Part shown: one piece after another, positions 1 to 11,339 of the stretch
Layout of the letters: each line of letters opens with the position of its first letter
Numbering within the stretch: position 1 is the first letter of the stretch
Assembly (NCBI GenBank): GCA_036417435.1
Contig: CM070904.1
Span: 133,424,695-133,488,694, forward strand
Direction: 5' to 3'
DNA length: 64,000 bases
From: Inia geoffrensis
Lineage: Eukaryota; Chordata; Mammalia; Artiodactyla; Iniidae
The notes under the pieces: generated by a model
Seen by the model: the letters and a program-made list of their open reading frames with translations, nothing else
Told to the model about the DNA's origin: nothing
Database searches by the model: none
Position numbers and translations under genes: made by a program

Positions 1-708
1 CCTGTACGGCTCTTCGCCTCCAGGCCTGCGTGCAGGAGTCTCCCCTGCAGGGTTCCGGCTGGCCCATCTATGGCCGGGGGGCCGGGGGTGGCAGGCTGAC
101 CGTGTCATTTTCGAAAAACTCAGTGAAATGTGTTTTGAGCTTGGCTGCAGTACAGTGATTGAAAACCCTACTTGACATGCCACTTGGAAGGAAAGAATCT
201 AACCTGAGCAAAAGGACTTCAGGTTGACGATGGGGAGTCTTCTGGTTGGGCGTCCCCAGGCCACCCTGGAGGATTCCAGCCCCTCAGCTTTGAGGGGTGC
301 ATTTGTTTGGAAAAGGCCCCATTGCTTCGGTTAACACAAAACCGAGGGATGGCCAGACTGGAGGAGATCAGCCTTGAGCTTCGGGATCCAGCCCTGGTCC
401 AGCCACAGCCTCTCCCTTCTGCCCCCACCCAGCCTGCATCGCCTCCCAACCAACACTGCCCAGAAGCTGACATGGTCAGGTGTTTGGGGAAGGCTCCCCT
501 CCCAGACCAAGGCCATGGGGGCTGCAAAACCACCTGAGTGGGAGGTGACGTGTGTCCCCAGGTCTGGGTGAGCCTCCTCGGCAGCAGGGAGAGCTTGTAG
601 GAGGCCCACTGGAGGCGGGGAGGCCCGAAAGCACCAAGGTGGTCAGAGTAGAAAGGAGGGCATGAGCTGGACGTGTCAGGAGTGGAGGAGAGAAGTCAAG
701 ATGACTGG
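1..708. other. Unique GC-rich intergenic DNA
   Basis: No recognisable gene or repeat. Short open frames overlap on both strands, have GC-driven composition and no domain. The segment ends where an inverted L1 piece begins. Confidence 0.5.
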
Positions 709-1172
709 GGACATTTGGTTGTTTCTATATCTTGGCTGTTGTGAGTAATGCTGCAGTGAACCTGGGACGGATGAATGGATGAAGAACACGTGCTATGTTT
801 AGACAATGGAATATTACCTGGGCTTAAAAAACAAGGTCATCCTGCCATTTGCGACAGCATGGATGAACCTGGAGGACATTACGGTAAGCGAAATAAGTCA
901 CATAAAACACAAAAGGACAGACGCTGCATGATCTCACTTACATGTGGAAACTGAAACAGTCTAACTCCTAGAAGCAGAGAGTAGAATGGTGTTGCCAGGG
1001 GCTGGGGGGAGGGGAGATGAGGAGATGTCCTGTAAAGGGTACAGAGTTTTGGTTAATCTAATGCATAGCAATGCGACTATAGTTAACAATATTGCATACT
1101 TGGAATTTGCTGAGAGGGTAGATCTGAAGTGTTATCCCCACACAAAAAAAAAATAAGAAGAAAGGAAAGAAG

Positions 1173-1645
1173 AGCCTGTAATTTGGACTGACTCCATATT
1201 GGATCCCTTTCTTCACCTTTGTATTCTCCTGCTTTTGCTACAAGTTAAGAATGCTGCCTAGAGCCTGAAATGTACAGGATTGCCCATTCTCAAGGCTCTG
1301 ACCTTTAAAGGTATAACACTTTTATTCATATAGAGATAAAAAGTTGCAGAACAGAGAATAACACTTATCTTGGAGGTTTACATCCAACCTGACCTACATG
1401 GGCAGATGCAAGAACAAAGGATTCCGACACCAAGAAGTCTGCAACAGCCAGCCACGCCCCCTCCCCTTTTAGTATAAAAGAATCTGTATTCTAACTCGGG
1501 TAAGATGGTTCTTTGGGACACTGACCCACCATCTTCTTGGTCTGCTGGCTTTCCAAATACAGTCGCTATTCCTTGTCCCAACAACTTGTCTCCTGATTTA
1601 CTGGCCTGCCGTGTGGCGAGCAGAATGAGCTTGGACTCAGTAACA
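1173..1645 (+). mobile_element. Solitary endogenous retrovirus LTR (class I-like)
   Basis: A roughly 470-bp block inside the L1 3' UTR. It has a TATA-like promoter (AGTATAAAAGAATCTG at about 1470) and a 3' part resembling gammaretroviral-type LTRs (GGTTCTTTGGGACACTGACC, then CCAAATACAGTCGCTATTCC, a decayed AATAAA region). It ends in AACA at 1645. GAAAGAAG stands on both sides (1165-1172 and 1646-1653) and could be the target duplication, but the context is purine-rich, so the left edge may instead be the TG at 1177. No internal retroviral genes are present. Family not determined. Confidence 0.7.
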
Positions 1646-1692
1646 GAAAGAAGGAAGGAGGGAGGGAGGGAGAGAGAGAAAGAGAAAGAAAA
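1646..1692. repeat. Purine-rich simple repeat (GAAG/GGGA)n
   Basis: Low-complexity GAAGGAAGGAGGGAGGGAGG followed by GAGAGAAAGAGAAAG, immediately 3' of the LTR. It may be an expanded flank of the insertion. Confidence 0.8.
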
Positions 1693-1695
1693 TGG

Positions 1696-1767
1696 TAACT
1701 ATGGGAGGTGATGGAGTGTTAACTATGGGAGGTGATGGAGTGTTAACTATCGGAGGTGATGGAGTGT
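1696..1767 (+). repeat. 24-bp tandem triplication in L1 3' UTR
   Basis: Three consecutive 24-bp units read TAACTATGGGAGGTGATGGA plus GTGT. The third unit has one G-to-C change (TATCGG). The unit is ordinary L1 3' UTR sequence, so the expansion happened after L1 insertion. Confidence 0.9.
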
Positions 1768-3280
1768 TACTTAGCCTGATTGTGGTGTGATCATTTCACA
1801 GTGTTCGTACATGTATCAAATTATGAAGTTGTACACTTTAAATGTATATAGTTTTTTAAATTATCAATTACACCTCAATAACGCTGGAAAAAAAAAGTTG
1901 ACCGGGGATTTCAGAGTGGGACTCAAGCTCCCCTTCGGCCCAGGCTCAGCCGTGGGACCCATCCTCCCTAACCCAGCCTGGCTTTTGCAGACCCTGCTGG
2001 GCAGGCTTTCTTTTACTTTAAGGACTAACTCATTATAGAATCCACAAATCCAGGGAATTTTTTCTAATTGACCAGATGTTTAAGCTGAAGCATTGATTTT
2101 TATTTCAAGTCCCCAACGAAGGGTCAGCAGTTCCTTCCAAAGACTGGAAACGGCCCATCTCCCCACACAGCCTGGTCGGTATTAATCACATGGACACACA
2201 AGAAAATTATGTGCTCTGATTAAACTTGTATAATTTAACCAACTTGTTTTCTGTCAGTGAAGAGTATTTTCTTAATTAGGTGATGAACCACCTTGGCTTT
2301 GGCCTTCCAGTGCTTTTATTCTTCCGGAAAAGTTTATTTGAATTCTGTGAGTGGTTCCGTGGCAAGTGTCCTACACAGGGGGGAGCCGCTCCGAGGCTGG
2401 CTGGGAGGAGCTGAGACCCTCCGGTCCGGGGCTCCCAGGAGGAAACAGGCAGCCCTGCCCTGGTGACCAGAGAAGCTTTGCTCAAGTGGGTCAGGGTGTG
2501 GCGAGTCAGAGGGGACCCCAGGGCTGGGATTCGTAGGGACCGAGGTCTGTGCTCTTGGAACAGAGGGCTGAGTCGGGGGCTGCGCGGGGCAGCGGCTGCC
2601 TCGCAGGCACCGGGACCTTGGGTCCAGGATGTGACGTGTGCAGCGCGAGTCCCGGGCTCTCCCAGGGCCTCACACGCCTGCCTGGCTCTCGTGAGCTGGG
2701 GGCCTACGGGGCACCTCCGTCCAGGCAGGTGTTTCAGGGTGACCTGGCTGGTAATCCCAAGGCCCCGTGTCCTGGGTCCAGCAAGCTCTGTAGAATGGCT
2801 GCACACAGGAGCTGCCCCAGGCAGAGTGTCTCTCCTGGGTGGGCCCAGGCCGAGGACAAGCGGCCTGATCCCCACCCTTCCTCGCCAGGAGCCCCAAAGA
2901 GGGTGGGCTTCCAGGCCGGTGCTCCAGGGCAAGCGACAGGCCCTCCCGACTCTTCCAGGCCCTGTCCTCCCTGTCTGACCCTCTGCTTCCCGCAGGCGTC
3001 AAGCTGGCGGAGGGGCTTCCTCCGGGAACCCGTCTCCCCGGGGTCCTCTGCTGGCTTCTCTGAGGTCAGACGAAAAACTCAGGGGACCCGGTGTGCCGCC
3101 CTCAGCTGCTCAGAGCCTGCCCTGGGGGTGGGAACTAGGTCTTCCTCGCGCAGACAGTGTGTCAGGCCTGGGGCCAGGATCAGAGATACCTCGTTTCATG
3201 GTATAAAGATCTCGGGTGAGAATTATGCCTGGGAACAGAGCCTCACCACATGGTGTGATTTGGAACTGAGGGGTGACTCC

Positions 3281-3300
3281 ATGAATGAATGAATGAATGA
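3281..3300 (+). repeat. (GAAT)n microsatellite
   Basis: ATGAATGAATGAATGAATGA, about five units. Confidence 0.9.
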
Positions 3301-3882
3301 CGTGGGCTCCAGGCCGCCCTTACCTCCGCAGGGTGGTGTCTGGAAGCACCTGAGGCCATCTGGGTGCTGGTCTGAGCGGGGAGGGGGAGGGAGCAGAGGA
3401 AGTGAGGGTGAAGGGGCTCCCGGACCAGGAGAGGTAAGGGCAAGGATGCCCCTGCCAAGCCCAGGGCCTTCCACCAGGGCGCACACTGAGGGCATAGGCG
3501 ACCTCCCAGAAAACGCCTATGACCTTGGGTGCAGGTGACCCACTGCCGCAAGCCCTGAGGCCCAGAGACTCCGAGGAAACACTGGCAGACTGCAGCCTTA
3601 TGAATATTAACAACATCAGAGCTCAGTACTATCTGCAAGGGAATATTTCAGGTGAAAAGGCGGGCGATGGGGCGGGTGAGGAAACATCTGTGACAGATCA
3701 AACACCAAAGATCGGCCTCCAGGGTGTACAGACCTCCAATTAGTGAGGCAAGTCCTCAGAAGGAAGAGAGAGGAACGGGGTCAGGGGAGACAGCTCGAAG
3801 AGAAGGAAGGCCAGTGCCCGGGAGACACCCGGCAAGACGCTGAGCCTCGCAGGGACCTGGCCAATGCGGGCGAAGCCCCAGA

Positions 3883-3928
3883 GCCGCCGTCCTGGCCGCC
3901 GCCGTCCTAGCCGCCGCCGTCCTGGCCG
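3883..3928. repeat. 15-bp GC-rich tandem repeat
   Basis: Three copies of GCCGCCGTCCTGGCC, the middle one with TAGCC. The unit is a multiple of three, so open frames run through it. No gene is implied. Confidence 0.85.
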
Positions 3929-3989
3929 CGGGGTTGGCCGAAGTATAGACGGCTGATGACACAGGTTTGCGGACAGGCGTTCACGGGTC

Positions 3990-4095
3990 AGAACAAAGCT
4001 TACGGCCTTGGCACTGGGGACACAGCTGTGAGCGAAACAAAGTCCCCACCCCAGGAGCAGCAACCTGGACAGAGCTCGTGTCAGAGGAGTTCACA
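3990..4095 (-). mobile_element. L2 fragment
   Basis: TTGGCACTGGGGACACAGCT followed by GTGAGCGAAACAAAGTCCCC resembles the antisense L2 3' region (consensus ...GCACTG..GCTGGGGATACAGCAGTGAACAA). Strongly diverged. Confidence 0.55.
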
Positions 4096-5264
4096 GATGT
4101 AAGTGGACACAGTTCCCATCAGGGCCTCCCAGCCGACGAAGACACACATATGTCACCGTCTACCTAGGATGGACGACATCTCTGTGCCACGCAGCACAGG
4201 GGAGATCTCTAAGACGTTTGTTACTTGGAAACAGCCAACATACACGTGAGGTGTAACTACTGATGTAAACTAAGAGCACATTTGTGTGCAGACATCCTTA
4301 GGCGCATGTGGATGCACCAAAGTGAGGAAAGACTCCTTGTAAGGACGCTTTACTCTAAGAGAGCAGCGCTGGGAGGGGCAGCGAGACCACCGTGGGTTTC
4401 GTCCTTCTGTGCTCATCTGTGTTGATCCTTGTTTGCAGTGAGTGCCCGTCCCTCTCCTGGGGTGTCCCCGAGCCTGCAGGCCTGGCGCTGGGAGTGGGTT
4501 CTTGCCTGACAGCGGGTCTCACCCTGGGCTGCGGGATCCTTATCGGCCACTCCTTCGAGGCAGCCTCCACGCCGCCCCTGCGTTCCGATCGCCCACCTTG
4601 AAGGCTTGGAGGCGGGTCGGTGCCCCCGCGTGGCCATTTCACCAGGGGCCTACCCTGGCCAGGGCCGCCCGCGTGGCCCACCTGTTGGCCCTGGGCGGGG
4701 GAGGGGAGGCAGGCGTGCCGCTCAGACCCCCTGCAGGCCAAAGGCTCCTGGGCGAACTTCCCTTGTGTCTGTGCCATTGTTCCAGGACTGAAATACCTTT
4801 CAGCTCAGAAGGGAAATCTCTTCCTTTCAATCCTGCAGACCCTCGCCTGGCCTTGCATCCTCCACTGCCCACTTCCCTTTCCTTTCAGCCAGTTTCAGTT
4901 GGTTTCCACTCATTCCCGCAGAGGTCCCTTGCCATGATCCGGAAAGCATCTCACCTGCTGAGAGATACAGCCGCACCCCGGGGCCCCGGCTCACAAGGGC
5001 CTCCCGACAGAAAGAGGAAGCTCTGAACGGAGGGTTCACGTGCCACCGAGTAAAAACGGTCCCCTGAAAGTCGTCTGTCTCAACGGCACAATTCTCCATC
5101 AGAGTGCCTGGTCATTCAAAACCTTTTTTATTTAAAGAAAGTGGGGTGAGGGAGTACATTTTCAGCCAGGACTGTTTGCTTTCCATGCCCTAATACCCCT
5201 ACCCCCCTCAGGGAGCGGAGGGGCGGGACAGGCTCCCTCCTGCAGACCCCATCCTGCCCCAGCC
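4096..5264. other. Unique intergenic DNA
   Basis: Nothing recognisable. Overlapping open frames on both strands (up to 194 codons at 4442-5026) have proline/arginine/glycine-rich GC composition and no domain. Confidence 0.45.
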
Positions 5265-5350
5265 CTTAGTCGTCATTCACGGAGGAGGAAACGGGCCGGG
5301 GCAGCAGAGGGACAGACTTCCCAGAGGTCACACCAGCCTGAGGAGCAGAG
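5265..5350 (-). mobile_element. MIR fragment
   Basis: ACGGAGGAGGAAACGGGCC, then ACTTCCCAGAGGTCACACCA, matches the antisense MIR core (ACAGATGAGGAAACTGAGGC..TTGCCCAAGGTCACAC). Confidence 0.55.
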
Positions 5351-5395
5351 GGCCGGGTGCCCAGCAGCCGCCAGGTGCAGTCCTTGGCCAGCTCG

Positions 5396-5397
<2 letters not shown>

Positions 5398-5434
<37 letters not shown>

Positions 5435-5455
5435 CCCCTCCCTCCCTCTCTCATT
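5398..5455. repeat. (CT)n microsatellite with CCCT tail
   Basis: About 15 uninterrupted CT units followed by CTCCCCCTCCCTCCCTCTCT. Likely polymorphic and able to form H-DNA. Confidence 0.95.
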
Positions 5456-7626
5456 TTCTGGGTGCCTCCAGGGGCTGCACTGCTGAGGACCCCAAGATGA
5501 AGGGACCCAGGCCAGGCCTCAAAAGGGCCCCCGGCCCTGTGCAGACACAGGCCAGGGTCTGCCCAGGGAGGTGCAAAGCTTTACATCCATGTCCAGGACC
5601 AGATGCTCCGAGCGGGACCAAACAGAACCTCCAGGAGGGGCGGGGAGGCCAGGGCCGGAGCTGCAGGTCTGTGACCAGCTCCTCTTTCAAGATGACTTTG
5701 TTTTGAACTACCGTGTGTTGTCGTTCAATTAACACACAGAAGGTAATCAGTTATGGTGGCAACTGTTCTTAACCAGCGTAATCTAACTCTTAGCAGAGAG
5801 GGATACTTTGTGGGTGGGTCAAAAGTTAACCCCCCTTGGATTTGTGGCCACAATTAATGGAAGAGGAAGGGCAAGAGGCCCCCACAAGCCCTGTAGGTGG
5901 AAGCTGGGCCTCGGCCGTCCTAGCCAAGCTCACGTTTCCCTGAGTTCCCACCGCCCCAAGGCCTTCCAGAAACCGCACTTCTTTCCAGCATCTTCCATCT
6001 ACGTGAATGTCCCTTATTTGGGTCTACCTGTGGCTTCTGCATTGCACGATTTCACGGCCGGAGCACCACGCCAAAGGAAATTAGTGCAGTTATGGCTAAT
6101 CCCTGTCTAGACCTGCAAACCGCTCAGTGTGGCACAGCAGCTGTGACGCTGGGCCCTTTGGTCTGGGCGGGCGACTCCGGCCCCGGCAGCCCTCCAGCCT
6201 GCAGGGCTCTGGGTGGCCAGGCCTGCAGGGCTGTGGTGGGAGTCTTGGCCTTTGCAAGGCAGGAGAGGGGAGGAGGAGACCCTTTCCCAGAGTCTGTCCT
6301 TCTGGCCCTCCCGGGCAGGCCGTGCTGGGAGACAGCTGGGACCTCCAGGGCTGCAGTGCCCAGAGGCAGCTGCAGCCAGTGGGGGAGACACCCCCGCCAC
6401 TGCATCTCAGCTGCCCAGCTGCCCAGGGAGGCAGGCACCACACGAGGGGCACTGGCTCCTCCCGGAAAGGGCCAGGGCAGCCCATATTGAGTCACGGGTA
6501 GCCCTGAGTTGTGGGGCTGTGCCTACGGAGGCCCTGGGCAGCTCTGTCCCCAGCGGCCTGAGCTTTGGACCTGGAGCCAGGCTCTCCTGAGCGAGTCAGG
6601 CCTTAGTGTACAGTGGTCTATTCTGGGACCCAGGCACGAAGGCGAGCCCTGGGGAAGAAGCCACCGTGCCCTCCAGGAGGGCCCTGTGTCCAGCTGCAAG
6701 GGCTTTGGCTAGGCGAGCACTCTGCACATGGGGCAGGTGCACAGGCAGCAACTTTGGGAAACGAGGTTATTTTTGCATTCCTCCACGTGGCTGCCGCGCT
6801 GCCGGCAGGGGCATCTGTCCAGGGCTCTGGTCTGCGATTCTGCGTGGCAGTGAGGCCCGCTGCTCGGGAACACGCACTGTCCCCGAGGCTCTGGCTAGGA
6901 TCCAGAGACTGCGGCAGGTGCCCTGTGCCCAGGCCAGGCAGTGGCGTCTCCAAGGACCAGCTCAGATCCCCAGGGCCCCACCCCCTCCCTACGCCCCTCC
7001 TCAGGGGCTTCAGGAAGCTTTCTGGAAAGACCCAGGGAGCCACACTGCCCGCCAGGCTTTGGGAGGCTGGTCCCGGTCACGCATTCTCATTTTCAAAGCC
7101 TGGGGGACTCCGACAGCCGTGGGCAGGTCGGGTTTCCTCCTAAGTGGAACTCGCTGAGGAGTCCGGCCTGATAAGAATGTGGTGCTGGGGGCTTCTGAGC
7201 CGAGCCGGGTCTGGTTTCTCCCCGGAGATAGAAGCCCATTGTCGGCTGGCTCTCCCACGGCGTTTCCCAGGGAGAGCAGGGGCCTCTGGGGGCCATGGCA
7301 TCCCCACCCAGGCTGGGCAAGCCCCGGGGGCTTCAGAAAGGTGAGCCGAGTGGGGCAGATCTGGTGTGACTGGGGGCTGGGAGTGTGGTAAAGTGACCCT
7401 TGGTGGCTTCTGGAAGCAGAGAGGAGGAGGGGCCGAGAGCCAGGGCACCGCTGGGCACCATTGCTGCTCCTTGCTGCCCACACCCGGCCCAGCTGCCCTG
7501 GACAGAGGTCCACAGGGAACTCAGACGAGAAGCCTGAAGGGGTCTTCATTTCTTCCTCCCACCTCTCACCCACACAGACGGGCAGAGGCTTGGACAAGGG
7601 GGTCTCAGCAAATGCTAAGGGGCAGA
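5456..7626. other. Unique GC-rich intergenic DNA
   Basis: No exon or repeat identified. The 6090-7600 stretch has many overlapping open frames on all six frames (up to 195 codons). That reflects the low density of AT-rich stop codons rather than coding. Confidence 0.45.
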
Positions 7627-8435
7627 TTTTTTAAAATAACGATTGCACGCATAATTGTACAGTTCAGTGGCATCAAATACGTTCACAGTGTTGTGCAAAC
7701 ACCACCACTAACTACAGCTAAAACTTTTTCATCATCCCCAGCAGAACCTGTGTGCCCGTTAAACAGAAACACCCCTGCCCCAGGCCCTGGTACCTTCTAA
7801 CTTACCTTCTGTCTCTACAAACTTGACTATTCCAGGCGCCTCACGTAAATGGAATCGTATAGTACCTGTCCTTCTGTGTCTGGCTTATTTCACTTAACGT
7901 CCTCAGAGTTCACCTGTGTTGCAGCCCCTGTCAGAACTTCATTGCCTATGGTGAATAATGCTCCACTGCACGGATAGACCACATCTTCTTTACTCATTCA
8001 GCGGTCAGTGGACACCAGGATTGCTTCCACCTGTTGGCTACTGTGAGCCATGCTGCTGCCAACAGCGCTGTGCAAATATCTCTTCGAGATCCTGCTTTCA
8101 GTTCTCTTGGGTGTATATGCCCGCAAGAGGAACTGCTGGATCATACAGCAATCCTACGTTTCACCTTTTGAGAAACTGCCAAACCTTTTGCTACAGTGGC
8201 TGCACCATCTTACCTCCCCGCCAGCTACATAGGAGTCTGCTATCTTCTCCACAACTTCACCAGCGCTTGTTACCTCTGGGATTTTTTGATAGTAGCTGTC
8301 CTAGTGGGTGTGAGGCGCCATCTCACTGTGGTTTTGATTTGCATTTCCCCCATGACTAATAAATAATGTAGAGCATCCTTCCATTCTTGGCCATCTGTGC
8401 ATCTTCTTTGGAGAAACGTTTATTCCAGTCCTTTG
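7627..8435 (-). mobile_element. L1M 3' end, antisense
   Basis: Reads as reverse-complement L1: a T-rich start, ACCACATCTTCTTTACTCAT, CAAATATCTCTTCGAGATCC, GAACTGCTGGATCATACAGC, then GTGGTTTTGATTTGCATTTC and TTTGGAGAAACGTTTATTCC. It covers the 3' UTR and the last part of ORF2, 5' truncated at 8435, with many stops and substitutions. Confidence 0.85.
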
Positions 8436-10449
8436 AAGTGGAGGATTTTTTTGACTCAAATGTTCTGACTGATTTGGAGCCAGTGTGGACACTGCCCATC
8501 TCCCCACAGTGGCCAGACTGTCACCACCCCCAGGGCCACTTTCGGGAACTTGGCCAAGGACGGGGTGGGGGCGGGGGTGGGGGAGCTGAGGGAGGGTGAT
8601 CAGCCCCAGGTTCCCTCGTTTCTCAGTGGCGGCACAGCGGCGAGAACCCGCGGGCTGCGCTTTCTCACGGTTTGGGTTACAACCCGAGCGGCCGATGCTG
8701 GGATTAATTGGATGGATCAGAAATTACCCTTCTCTGTTTCTGCTTTTCACCTTGCTCTCTGGCAGGCACCTACTTCAGAATCGCAAAGGACTCCCTCCGC
8801 CCCTCCTGGGACGGCGCCTTCTCACAGCTACTGAACGCCAATTAATTTGTCTCATTTACATGAAAAAGTGCAGAAGATGTCTTTCTACATAATTAACTAT
8901 ATTTTGCAAGTCATTAAAATTCTGGAGCCCTGCCCACAATAGCACCCTATTCACCGGCAGAGATAAGTGCCTTCTCTGGGTGGTGGTGGGGGGGGGGGTG
9001 GCGTGAGAAGGAGAGTGGGGAGGACCCAGAGAACTGGCCTGGCTGATGCATATTCATGAGATGGGGCCAGGCTGCCACCCTGCAGGGCTCCTCTGGTGTC
9101 CCACTGGTTGAAAAGGTTTGTTCAGGGCTGCCCTGCCAGGGGAGCAGGGAGGGCCTGGGTGGCCCGTGCCCCGCAAGAGCTCAGGGTAGGGTCTCACTGC
9201 TGGGGCAGCACCCACATCCCCAGGCCAGTGAAAAGAGCATCCCTTGCCTTCTAGAACCATCCATGGGTGCCCAGTGCAGAGGACAGGGCCCAGGTGCTCA
9301 CACTGAGGAGGTGGCCCAACAGTGTTTCTCCCACCTCCTGTCCCAAAGGCCCGCCGGAAGGAGCTGCCTCTGGTGATTCCAAGAAGAGGGGGGCTTGGCC
9401 CACAGGGAAAGTGCCCCTCTCCTGCTGGAATCCAGTCTGCACTGGGGGGACATCCCAGCGCACATGCCCTGTCCTGCACTGTGCCCGCCAGCACCCCCTT
9501 CCCGCCAGACCGCAACAGCACTATCTGTGCCAAAGCCCCCTTCTGTGGCCCAGATGCCTCATCCATCCTGGCCTCATCCTGCAGGATGGGGCTGACGTCA
9601 CCTCCTCCTAGTGGCTTTGCCATCTTTAAAGAATGTCACACAGGTTAAGTCTTTATCGGACGCCTGGCGGTAGCCGTCCAATGAACGCGAGCTCCTGTCA
9701 TAAAAACTTTCCTCTCAGGAGGCCCAAGACTCTGTGTTCTGTTGGGTCTCTTCTACTCAAGTGGAATAAAGCAGCTGCCACGAGAACGGGGGTCCAACTG
9801 GCCTGGTCAGCGGGCACCACGTCGGGCTGCCCGTCACAGGTCCTGCCCGTGCAGGGGGTGATCGGGGCAAGGAGGCCTCACGAGAGCTCGGCAGGTGACA
9901 GCCAGGAAGGCAGGGCCCTGGGAGCTCGGGGCAGCTTGCAGGGCGGCCCGCCGGGGACCGACAAGGGGCTGTGCTCCCCAGGGAAGGAGGGGGCATCTGC
10001 CACGGGGTCAGGGCCCCGACGCTGGCCCATGACCCCAAGGACCTTCGTTCCAGATGAACTAATTGATTGCTGGGCCTCATCCAGGGAATTTCACAAACAC
10101 AGTGGGGCTGGGGGCAGGGGATCCTGCCAGGAACACGCCCCTCAGCTCTGGGTCCCAGAAAGCTGTGTTTTTGGGCATTTCAGTTAACTTAATTAAATTG
10201 CTTTGCCCCGGAAGGAGGCTTTCTCAGTCCAGGAAAAAAAAAAAAAAATGGGAATTGAAATTCAGCCCAGCGACAGTAAATGTGGAAAAACTGCTCAGCT
10301 TTACACAGAGACACGGGTCAGGGTGACGATGCACCATCGGTGCTCCAGGCAGAGTGGACCAGCTGATGATCGGGCCCTGAGGCCACAGGAACAGCCTGCG
10401 AGCACAGCCTCTGGGAGGGACGTTCCGACAACGTGGCCAAACCCAAACC
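8436..10449. other. Unique DNA with an AT-rich possible conserved element
   Basis: 8680-8945 is AT-rich and not repeat-derived as far as I can see. It has TAATTA/ATTAAT-type motifs (GGGATTAATTGGATGG; CCAATTAATTTGTCTCATTT; ACATAATTAACTATATTTTG) typical of homeodomain-rich enhancers. The inference of conservation is untested. A poly-G run sits at 8988-8998 and an A-tract at 10232-10247. No gene recognised. Confidence 0.4.
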
Positions 10450-10770
10450 CACAGTGCACCTGCCCTTTGACCCGGAAACTCGGCCACCAAAACCTCTTAG
10501 GAGAAGAAAGCTGAGAGATTCACACCATGGATGCAACATCGCATGTCATTATCTCCATGTTATTGTCATGCAAACACCCTCCTGAAACCGTTCTCCCAAG
10601 GGTTTGGTTTAGCAAATGATGACGCCTCTGCTGCAGGTCTTCAGAGCACCGTGTGCTACTGGAAAGGCTGCCCAGATGCGGAACACGGCTCAGGAAGGGC
10701 CCACAAGATCCATTTCAAAAAGCTTGACATGTTTATATGTATCAATATATCAACACACAAGTGCACTCGC
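10450..10770 (+). mobile_element. Ancient L1M 3' fragment (diverged)
   Basis: CCCTTTGACCCGGAAACTCG is the L1 stretch that normally reads CCTTTGACCCAGCAATTC. Further on, GATCCATTTCAAAAAGCTTG and TTTATATGTATCAATATATC fit L1M 3' UTR. Heavily decayed. Confidence 0.5.
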
Positions 10771-10887
10771 GGAAAACTCCCTCCTGTTCTGAGAGACGCC
10801 CAGCAGCTCTTGACAGCAACGACCGAGGTCGGGACTGAGAGGGGCGGAGGAGGGGCCGGGCAGTGTTTGCCTGCCAGTTTCCTAGTC

Positions 10888-10925
10888 TAATAATTCCTCC
10901 CTCCCTCCCTTCCTTCCTTCTTACT
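10888..10925. repeat. (CCCT/CCTT)n simple repeat
   Basis: TTCCTCCCTCCCTCCCTTCC followed by TTCCTTC. Confidence 0.85.
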
Positions 10926-11126
10926 TTCTGCCACGTCCACATTCTACCTTTCTCTAAATAAGAGGGTTAGCAGAGGCAGCCAGGAGACAGCACACAGATC
11001 CCGGGGGCCTCAGTGCCGTCAGGGGAGACTAAGGAGCCCCCGCCACGTAGTCCCAGCCCCTGGCTGGCCTCCTCCCGCCAGCCCTCCCAGCCCCCAAGCT
11101 CCTAATGCGTTCAAGAGTCGCTTACC

Positions 11127-11326
11127 GGGGCTTCCCTGGTGGCGCAGTGGTTGGGAGTCCGCCTGCCGATGCAGGGGACACGGGTTTGTGCCCCGGTCCG
11201 GGAGGATCCCACGTGCCGTGGAGCGGCTGGGCCCGTGAGCCGTGGCCGCTGAGCCTGCGCGTCCGGAGCCTGTGCTCCCCCAAAACAGTGAGAGGCCCGC
11301 GTACCGCAAAAAAAAAAAAAAAAAAA
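11127..11326 (+). mobile_element. CHR-2-type SINE (tRNA-derived)
   Basis: Starts GGGGCTTCCCTGGTGGCGCA, has a tRNA-like A box (TGGCGCAGTGGTTGG) and B box (GGGTTTGTGCCCC), and ends ACCGC plus 19-20 A. A 13-bp target duplication flanks it: AGAGTCGCTTACC at 11114-11126 and AGAGTCACTTACC at 11327-11339, with one mismatch. Relative to the other copies it lacks about 15-20 bp near the 3' end (GCTCCCCCAAAACAGTGAG). Recent insertion. Confidence 0.95.
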
Positions 11327-11339
11327 AGAGTCACTTACC

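Larger units (their letters stand above)
709..1896 (+). mobile_element. L1 3' end with 5' inversion, interrupted by an LTR
   Basis: The sense part starts near 769 (CGGATGAATGGATGAAGAAC), continues through ACAATGGAATATTACC and ATGATCTCACTTACATGTGG, and reaches the L1 3' terminus CACCTCAATAACGCTGGAAA plus an A-tract at 1888-1896. The 709-768 piece is L1 in reverse orientation (ATATCTTGGCTGTTGTGAGT) and is the stretch that should lie immediately upstream in sense order. This is the signature of a twin-primed 5' inversion. An LTR interrupts the 3' UTR at about 1173-1645, and a 24-bp unit is tandemly triplicated just after it. L1M-type, dead and 5' truncated. Confidence 0.85.
1897..3989. other. 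Unique intergenic DNA; AT-richer patch at 2040-2340
   Basis: No gene recognised. The 2040-2340 stretch is clearly more AT-rich than its surroundings (TTAATCACATGG, CTTAATTAGGTG) and free of recognisable repeats, so it may be a conserved noncoding element. The 2350-3290 stretch carries long open frames on both strands (up to 247 codons) that are GC-driven shadows with no domain. A short (GAAT)n tract lies at 3281-3300. Confidence 0.4.
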
